Positions 7,201 through 10,784 of a stretch of 10,784 bases of DNA are shown here, piece by piece (the first letter of the stretch is position 1; every line of letters begins with the position of its first letter). Where the stretch lies: positions 4,177,007 through 4,187,790 of the forward strand of contig NW_019091368.1 in NCBI RefSeq assembly GCF_001949145.1, in the 5' to 3' direction. A model generated the notes under the pieces. That model had not been told where the DNA came from and ran no database searches. It was given only the letters and a program-made list of their open reading frames with translations. Both the position numbers and the translations under genes were made by a program. Origin of the DNA: Acanthaster planci. Taxonomy: Eukaryota > Echinodermata > Asteroidea > Valvatida > Acanthasteridae.

Positions 7201-7910
7201 TTGTGCTATTGGTGATGGTCAGCGTATATCAGGATATCGCCGAGGGATGAATTCCTCGCTTGCAACAAATGCACCAACCTGTTTTTATTTGAAGATTCTT
7301 AGCAGACGTGCTGTGATCTATTTGATAATCAGTAGCTAACAGAGTTATTACAGGCTGAAACTCAACTTTGGAAAAAAATGTGCAAGTTGACTTTTCAAAT
7401 ACACTCTAGCACTACAAAAGCTGATCCTTGAAAGGAATGTGCATACTATGTGTGTGATATTTCCCACCGCAACTTCTTATTTCACAACGCTCTGAAGCAG
7501 CACCGCAGAGCAATACTTGCTACAAGGCAGGCCATATACAGCAGCCAAGTTCCACTCAGACTTCCTGGAGGTTGTGTGTGGACAAAAACAAATGGGGATT
7601 AGGCATGTATGCACATCTGCTACAGCAGGCTTAAGGAACAGTTAACATATTGTAACCATGATTTGCCTGATCATGTTTACATGGCCTCTTGTGTGAACTG
7701 GTGAACAAACATTGGTAGTACTTCAATTGTGGAATTGTGGTCAGGTTACAAGACAATAATCTTACAACATACTAGCATCCTCTTGCTTAATTTTTACATT
7801 TCAAGGCTCAGAACTATGTGGATGTGTCCCCACGTAGCTCCTCTTCCTCCCATCTGAGCTCTAAACAACGACAAACTCAGAAGGCAATCGATCATACTTG
7901 GAGACCCTAA
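1090..7910 (+). CDS. TERB1: TERB1-like meiotic telomere-attachment protein, 3' part (nine exons)
   Basis: Spliced model: join of 1090-1274, 1778-1924, 2589-2771, 3295-4222, 4467-4526, 5501-5656, 6123-6238, 7001-7177 and 7806-7910. Every junction is GT-AG and keeps frame, giving 684 residues after an initial split codon and ending in TAA. Seen in the sequence: basic patch (residues about 17-30), coiled coil (about 95-165), Ser/Thr-rich region (about 215-480), C499-x2-C502-x24-C527-x2-H530, and a Myb/SANT domain (about 597-650). Known of the family: TERB1 has N-terminal armadillo repeats, a coiled coil, TERB2- and TRF1-binding segments and a C-terminal Myb domain. With TERB2 and MAJIN it links telomeres to the inner nuclear membrane and the SUN-KASH system in meiotic prophase. 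Inference: this is a TERB1 orthologue whose armadillo part lies upstream. The alternative is a divergent TRF, but no TRFH dimerisation domain is visible in the nine exons. The segment alone nearly equals the roughly 730 residues of human TERB1, so this protein is probably longer. Confidence 0.78.
1275..1777 (+). other. intron 1
   Basis: GT-AG intron, gtaagg to ttgtag, phase 0, 503 bases. It is AT-rich with no supported internal exon. The motif attcagtaac followed by cagctgtgg occurs near 1595-1620 and also near 963-984, a weak direct similarity that could be chance. Confidence 0.75.
1778..1924 (+). CDS. TERB1: TERB1-like exon B: start of coiled coil
   Basis: The acceptor is gcgttattgtag and the donor GAG/gtgaga. 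The exon is 147 bases, phase 0 to 0, giving residues 62-110. Other AG acceptors at 1808, 1836, 1860 and 1866 break frame with exon A; the one at 1777 keeps it, which decided the start. The N-terminal half is polar (NAEQEQHITTGVV). The end (ENKVINELLQQLHE) has Leu/Ile heptad spacing and runs directly into the charged helix of the next exon, so the coiled coil crosses the junction. Confidence 0.75.
1925..2588 (+). other. intron 2
   Basis: GT-AG intron, gtgaga to tgtacag, phase 0, 664 bases. Several overlapping open frames of 60-70 codons occur on both strands, but none has splice sites or recognisable sequence. Nothing else is seen. Confidence 0.75.
2589..2771 (+). CDS. TERB1: TERB1-like exon C: charged coiled coil
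   Basis: The acceptor is cttgtatgtacag and the donor CCTGAA/gtgaga. The exon is 183 bases, phase 0 to 0, giving residues 111-171. It is a highly charged Glu/Lys/Arg helix starting EKSIRQRLEDEKKVLEER, with Leu and Val at heptad positions, and fades into an acidic linker (DKTPEDEGEQPE). Coiled coils lie between the armadillo part and the C-terminal binding segments in TERB1 proteins, which fits this order. If the donor is skipped, the frame runs 10 codons further to a TGA ending at 2804. Confidence 0.85.
2772..3294 (+). other. intron 3 with tandem acceptors
   Basis: GT-AG intron, gtgaga to ttccag, phase 0, 523 bases. Two acceptors with strong pyrimidine tracts lie 29 bases apart, ending at 3265 and 3294. 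Only the second keeps frame with exon D, so the first would give a frameshifted transcript. The ATG at 3238 is intronic. Confidence 0.75.
3295..4222 (+). CDS. TERB1: TERB1-like exon D: large exon, short coiled coil then Ser/Thr-rich disordered region
   Basis: The acceptor is ttccttcttttccag and the donor CTATCAG/gtgatt. The exon is 928 bases, phase 0 in and phase 1 out, giving residues 172-480 plus one base. It opens with a short amphipathic helix (VEQRLEALEKSLNDISSVNN, residues about 188-207). A Ser/Thr/Pro-rich, probably disordered stretch follows. It contains the basic element SPVRRRQVPRK (about 315-325) with a proline-directed kinase consensus (S-P-V-R), a second S-P in ILPSPN, and an acidic Ser/Thr run (about 373-400). 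This region would be where partner-binding peptides sit in TERB1. I found no convincing F/Y-x-L-x-P motif for a TRFH domain. Reading through the donor adds 32 residues before a TGA at 4318-4320. Confidence 0.9.
4223..4466 (+). other. intron 4
   Basis: GT-AG intron, gtgatt to ccttcag, phase 1, 244 bases and the shortest of the gene. The donor is non-consensus after the GT. Retention would end the protein at the TGA at 4318-4320, before the cysteine motif and the Myb domain. Confidence 0.75.
4467..4526 (+). CDS. TERB1: TERB1-like exon E: short exon carrying the first cysteines
   Basis: The acceptor is tccttttatccttcag and the donor is a textbook CCCAG/gtaagt. The exon is 60 bases, phase 1 to 1, giving residues 482-500. 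It ends VPKCP; the split glycine codon at the junction and the following cysteine complete a C-P-G-C pair with the next exon. Its frame agrees with exons D and F, and the strong sites on both sides support it despite its small size. Confidence 0.8.
4723..4863. mobile_element. possible degenerate MITE-like element, CpG-rich
   Basis: Imperfect inverted arms: gcaagtatttgtgcgt (4748-4763) faces acgcagaacacttgc (4827-4841), and ataag (4739-4743) faces cttat (4851-4855). The unit is flanked by similar ttaccacat (4721-4729) and taaccacat (4855-4863), which could be an old target duplication. CpG and CGCG steps are dense here and rare elsewhere in the introns. No transposase is seen and the family is unknown. 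Confidence 0.35.
5221..5237 (+). repeat. 17-base dispersed repeat, copy 2
   Basis: The string ttgtatccagaactgtg is identical to 344-360; in both copies it is followed by one differing base and then tga. A 17-base exact match within about 11 kb is unlikely by chance, so this is probably the remnant of an interspersed repeat. Confidence 0.5.
5501..5656 (+). CDS. TERB1: TERB1-like exon F: CxxC...CxxH segment
   Basis: The acceptor is tctctcctgttaatag and the donor AAAG/gtgctt. The exon is 156 bases, phase 1 to 1, giving residues 502-552. Together with exon E it makes C499-x2-C502-x24-C527-x2-H530, spaced like a small zinc-binding unit, with predicted helical sequence between (NSRNFLYTLE) and after (HRKLQRCIKQDLYHRRM). 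Its position ahead of the Myb domain corresponds roughly to the TERB2-binding segment of vertebrate TERB1. That role is an inference from position only. Confidence 0.83.
5657..6122 (+). other. intron 6
   Basis: GT-AG intron, gtgctt to ccttgcag, phase 1, 466 bases, AT-rich. The open frame from 5970 runs through the acceptor into exon G in a different phase and is not supported as coding. Confidence 0.75.
6123..6238 (+). CDS. TERB1: TERB1-like exon G: basic Ser/Arg linker before the Myb domain
   Basis: The acceptor is atattttccttgcag and the donor AAATGG/gtaggc. The exon is 116 bases, phase 1 in and phase 0 out, giving residues 554-591. It is rich in Arg and Ser (SSRSHLVRNLRSATRNGRS), low in hydrophobic residues and probably disordered. 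Its positive charge adds to the arginine-rich arm that opens the next exon and could help non-specific DNA contact. Confidence 0.8.
6239..7000 (+). other. intron 7 with unexplained open frames and a G9 run
   Basis: GT-AG intron, gtaggc to gccacag, phase 0, 762 bases. It contains a plus-strand frame open from about 6425 to 6736 (no ATG at its start) and a minus-strand frame from 6970 to 6692, neither recognised. An AATAAA lies at 6527-6532 and a run of nine G at 6781-6789. The section is less AT-rich than the other introns and may derive from an old repeat or gene fragment. Confidence 0.65.
7001..7177 (+). CDS. TERB1: TERB1-like exon H: Myb/SANT domain with telobox-type third helix
   Basis: The acceptor is caaattctggccacag and the donor ATGCAG/gtgggt. 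The exon is 177 bases, phase 0 to 0, giving residues 592-650. One exon holds the whole domain: a basic arm (RRRRKRQEF, 597-605), helix 1 (about 606-620), helix 2 around HWNCILW (623-629), then GRTAVDLKDKYRRM (636-649) as recognition helix 3. Known of the family: the HWN-x-ILW and GR-x-AVDL-x2-KY pattern is what I recall for TERB1, whereas TRF1/TRF2 have G-x-G-N-W and LKDRWR. Here both signatures are combined. By my alignment from memory, the TRF1 recognition-helix residues Val418, Lys421, Asp422 and Arg425 correspond to Val640, Lys643, Asp644 and Arg647, all retained. Direct telomere binding is therefore plausible but is inference. Confidence 0.93.
7178..7805 (+). other. intron 8
   Basis: GT-AG intron, gtgggt to catttcaag, phase 0, 628 bases. 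No exon, repeat or RNA gene is seen. Confidence 0.75.
7806..7910 (+). CDS. TERB1: TERB1-like exon I: terminal exon, C-terminal tail and stop
   Basis: The acceptor is ttaatttttacatttcaag. Phase 0 in, 34 codons, then TAA at 7908-7910, giving residues 651-684. The tail is polar with a serine run (PRSSSSSHLSS) and ends DHTWRP. No fold is expected. A Myb domain close to the C-terminus agrees with TERB1 architecture. The acceptor is good and the frame continues from exon H. Confidence 0.85.
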   Translation, partial: AQNYVDVSPRSSSSSHLSSKQRQTQKAIDHTWRP

Positions 7911-8448
7911 AGATGGGTAATGACAAGTTTGAAAATTTTCATTTCACGTTAAAAAAATCCCTTTATTACATTTTACCGGAGTAAATTTTGTTTTTGATGT
8001 TAAAAATTCAAAGCAAACGGTGGATTGTGAACTATCCAAAACAGGAATTTGTTCATTTCCGACCAATTGTTTTTGAATTTGTGCTATAACTTATTAAATG
8101 AAATTCTAATGTGAGTACATCATATGAAATATGACCGTTCTCACAAAACACAGTGAGTTTTGAAGTGTTAAGATTTGGTTTACTATGGACAACAAGTTTA
8201 CCTCGATCTGGACCATTTTCCACAACTATAACCAACTCAATCCTTTTTTCCAGGCAGCTACAAATCTTTTTTTCAAAGTGAGTCATAAATATCTTTTAAA
8301 AATTTATGATTTGTAAGTCATTTCTGAAAAAGTCACTTTTCTTGACAGTTACAAGAAAAAAAATGGCCAATCAGGCAGTTCCATAGCTTAATGTTTAATG
8401 CATTGAAATGAAACCTCGGTACGTATATGCCCAGCATGATATCTTTCT

Positions 8449-8536
8449 TTCTTTTGTATTTTTAACAAGTTAAGGGCCTCTTCCCATTGTTGGTATTGAA
8501 AACAGAGGCCTTCAACTTGTTGAAAATACAGAAAAA
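8449..8536. repeat. 88-nt long-stem hairpin, pre-miRNA-like or foldback
   Basis: Arms 8449-8481 and 8504-8536 pair over 33 positions: 28 Watson-Crick, 3 G-U (on the + strand) and 2 mismatches (8451/8534 and 8472/8513), with a 22-nt loop. The core arms read aacaagttaagggcctct and agaggccttcaacttgtt. Size and loop are in the range of animal microRNA precursors, but a palindromic mini-element would look the same. No known microRNA seed is recognised. It lies in the presumed 3' UTR. Confidence 0.55.
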
Positions 8537-8695
8537 TTTAAGTAGGAATTTCATGAATAGGTGCAAAGAGAGTTCACATTAGTGCACTTTGGTACTATAA
8601 TGTTTTAAATGTCACTTCTAATTTATTGATTCCTGCAATGCAACAATTAACAATTTTTTTCACCTAATGTACTATTTATTTCATGAAAGTTCATG

Positions 8696-8701
8696 AATAA
8701 A
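8696..8701 (+). terminator. candidate poly(A) signal AATAAA
   Basis: First canonical hexamer on the + strand after the stop codon, about 790 bases downstream, followed by a T/G-containing stretch. A variant ATTAAA occurs earlier at 8093-8098, and further AATAAA copies lie at 8981-8986, 9111-9116 and 9805-9810, so this choice is tentative. Confidence 0.4.
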
Positions 8702-8720
8702 ATGTTTGAATGGATTGAAG

Positions 8721-9840
8721 GTAACCCATTCCTTTCATAAATTAGTCTGTTCGGGTTTCTATAAAATATCCTCAATATTTACATTTTATCAAATTTCCTA
8801 AAGGATTTATCTGAAGAGATTGCTAACATTTAAGTACATACAGTAACTTGTCATCATAATGGTAAAGGACAAGTCATGGCTTTTCCTCTTGTTCCTTTAT
8901 ATAACATTTTCCCACCGACTGAGGACACCCTTTATACATTTGAAGACTGTTTTTCAACACGATTTCCTTTCAGGTACAAGAATAAACCATGAATTCTTTC
9001 TCCCATTGTACATGTATACAAACCACAACCACTCTTTTTAAGATCATGCCTCCTCTTTACATTCTCTGTTTTTTCTCAAAGACTCTTGGAATCAATTTTC
9101 AATCAACCTGAATAAAAATCCTAATGAATGATGGCTAACTTTAAACTTCTGAAAGTTTGCCGATGGGTTTCTTCAAAAAGAAGTACAAAAGTAGAACAAA
9201 CCTGTAACAAAGGTTTCACAGAAAACAGTAACAGGATTTCACCTAAAAACTCATGAACATACACAATCTACAAATTATGATGTAGAAAACATTCAAAGCA
9301 CTTCACCTAAATGACTGAAGTGGCACCATGCAGAGACAGTATTTTTATCATTATTTCTAAACAAAAGGCTCAAGTTTCAGACTTAATTCAAACTTGGAAT
9401 GAACCTTTACAGTCAAACATAAATTCACAGTGATTGACATACTGATTATATTGAGACAATTTTGCCAGTTCCACACACTACAGATCTCTGATAAACATAC
9501 ACAAATACTTTATGGTTATTTTTATCAACATACTCGAGGCTTCAAAGCATGTTATGAGTGCATGTGCTCAACAGGACTTCAATTTTCTGCCAACTATCCT
9601 CATGTTACAACTTTGGTATTGAGAATGAAAGGCCTTGGAAATGTCTTATCAAAATATTGCCACCTTGCCCATTTCACAGCGGAACTATCTAGTCTTGTTC
9701 AATTTCACCACTTTGAAGGATTTGATTTATAGCAGTATTTTAGACTGCAGTGCTTTAAAAATATAAAAATGCTATACATTTTCCTTGAAAATGACACCAT
9801 GCGGAATAAAACCCTCTCTCTACCATAACAAATGTGTTAT
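8721..9840. other. non-coding AT-rich stretch
   Basis: No gene is supported. A 100-codon plus-strand frame at 9430-9732 has no recognisable family and no splice support, so it is taken as chance. AATAAA occurs on the + strand at 8981, 9111 and 9805. On the minus strand the complement of TTTATT at 8675-8680 could end a convergent gene. The texture resembles 3' UTR or intergenic DNA. Confidence 0.5.
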
Positions 9841-9847
9841 AGCAACT

Positions 9848-9906
9848 TTAACCCTAACCCTCCTCAATCCTCCAACAGGTGAAGGATTGAGGAGGGTTAG
9901 GGTTAA
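9848..9906. repeat. perfect 24-bp inverted repeat with telomere-type units
   Basis: The left arm 9848-9871 and right arm 9883-9906 are exact reverse complements, with an 11-nt spacer (ccaacaggtga). Each arm's outer end is TTAACCCTAACCCT or its complement, so it holds two CCCTAA/TTAGGG units and is bounded by TTAA. Perfect identity implies a recent origin or ongoing correction. It could be a foldback mini-element or a rearranged telomeric insert. Confidence 0.85.
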
Positions 9907-9964
9907 GGAAGGTCTATGAAAAACAAGACAGAAAAACTTTCTATTCCTGATCATCTAAAACCTG

Positions 9965-10173
9965 AGGTCAGGGGTTCCAACCTAGCTGCTAGCGACATGG
10001 CGTGGCCTGGAGCAAGTCACTTCACCCCCAACTGACTCTCTCTATCCAGGAGTATAAAAGGGTACCTAGCTCAGCCCAATATGGCTGCATTCAAACAATG
10101 TATGCACTCCAGAGGGCGCTACAATGGCTTTTGAGAATGTTTGAGACTGACGGGCAGGAATAATGATAATAAT
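9965..10173 (+). mobile_element. probable tRNA-derived SINE
   Basis: Seen in order: a degenerate RNA polymerase III B-box-like ggttccaacct (9973-9983), a middle part with gcaagtcacttc and ccaggagtataaaagggtacc-type sequence, a 3' part with gagggcgct and tttgagactgacggg, and a short tail aataatgataataat ending at 10173. This order matches SINE families I recall from marine deuterostomes, where a gcgct-containing 3' end precedes a TAA-type tail. No clear target-site duplication was found and the 5' limit is approximate. Confidence 0.55.
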
Positions 10174-10784
10174 CTCTTGCTTTTTTTATTTTAAAAAATA
10201 TTTTACAATTACTATTTTTGGTTGATCCAACCTTTCGTTTACTATTTCTAGGTCGATGCTTGGAGTTTGATAAGGCTGGCATTCCTCACAAAAACAGCAA
10301 AAAAATGTATGACGACAGGCTACTGTGTGCTGGTGATCAAATACATTTACGACAAACATTTAAATGATTTCAGTCAAGCAAATATTCCAAAATAAGAACT
10401 GCTTTGCAAATTCTACTAACTTTACTTCGAAAGCGAAAGGGTCAAGCAATGTAGTCAAGTACGGAACCTTAATGAAAAACCTACAAATGGCTTACTCAAT
10501 ACAACTGCTCATAGCAAACATGTACATGAATCTTAAATAAGGCCTTACCCAAATAAGTCGGAAATTGAAATTATATATATTCACACACAATTGCCCAGTA
10601 TGCAACTTTGCACAAACGACTTCTACGTGCTAAAAAAGGATAAAAATTTCTGTAATACTCAAACCTTTCAATTCAAACCAAGAGAAACCAGCATTTTCTT
10701 TCTAAAAGGCAAGGGAAGCTTTGTTGATTTGCCACAAAAAGTTTCCATTTTTTCTACTCTAAGATTTCAGATCTTTGATCTAGG
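10174..10784. other. non-coding AT-rich stretch at window end
   Basis: No coding frame, RNA gene or repeat is supported. On the minus strand the sequence is T-rich, like a 3' UTR, and TTTATT at 10185-10190 would be AATAAA on that strand, so the end of a convergent gene is possible but unproven. Confidence 0.4.

Larger units (their letters stand above)
7911..8720 (+). other. probable 3' UTR of the TERB1-like gene
   Basis: AT-rich, without coding potential, directly after the stop codon. Candidate poly(A) signals are ATTAAA at 8093-8098 and AATAAA at 8696-8701, the latter followed by tgtttgaatgg. The true cleavage site cannot be fixed without transcripts. Confidence 0.5.

Noticed and set aside
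9430-9732. 100-codon plus-strand open frame
   Set aside because: Composition like the surrounding AT-rich DNA, no domain, no splice sites or promoter signal. Taken as chance.
1-10784. Bacterial-type features: operons, CRISPR arrays, riboswitches, insertion sequences, tRNA or rRNA genes
   Set aside because: The window is clearly eukaryotic with spliced exons, and I saw no array, cloverleaf or rRNA sequence.

Overview
This is eukaryotic genomic DNA, AT-rich by eye, carrying the 3' part of one multi-exon protein gene on the + strand, followed by about 2.9 kb of non-coding DNA. A probable SINE whose 3' end resembles those of marine deuterostome repeats, together with short introns of 0.2-1 kb, suggests an invertebrate deuterostome such as an echinoderm, hemichordate or cephalochordate. 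The clade is an inference.

The gene (positions 1090 to 7910) was assembled by hand from splice sites and reading phase. Nine exons join in frame: 1090-1274, 1778-1924, 2589-2771, 3295-4222, 4467-4526, 5501-5656, 6123-6238, 7001-7177 and 7806-7910 (TAA stop). All eight introns are GT-AG, with phases 0,0,0,1,1,1,0,0. The visible product is 684 residues plus one split codon at its start, and its N-terminal part lies upstream of, or undetected in, the first kilobase. Segment residue 1 is the first complete codon, at 1092. In order the protein has a basic nuclear-localisation-like patch, a coiled coil, a long Ser/Thr-rich disordered region, a CxxC...CxxH candidate zinc motif, a second basic Ser-rich linker, and a C-terminal Myb/SANT domain with a 34-residue tail. 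The Myb core (HWN-x-ILW ... GR-x-AVDL-x2-KY) matches what I recall of TERB1, the meiotic telomere protein. TERB1 works with TERB2 and MAJIN to attach telomeres to the inner nuclear envelope in meiotic prophase. Unlike vertebrate TERB1, this Myb keeps a TRF-type telobox (LKDKYRRM) and an RKRQ arm, so it may still bind telomeric DNA directly. This is the most interesting point in the window.

Region by region: 1-1089 is intronic or upstream sequence with one weak candidate exon (804-885). From 1090 to 7910 come the nine exons; intron 5 holds a CpG-rich inverted-repeat element and intron 7 holds unexplained open frames. From 7911 to about 8700 is the likely 3' UTR, with poly(A) signals and an 88-nt near-perfect hairpin. 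From about 8700 to 10784 no gene is visible, but there are a perfect 24-bp inverted repeat containing telomere-type TTAGGG units (9848-9906) and the SINE-like element (about 9965-10173).
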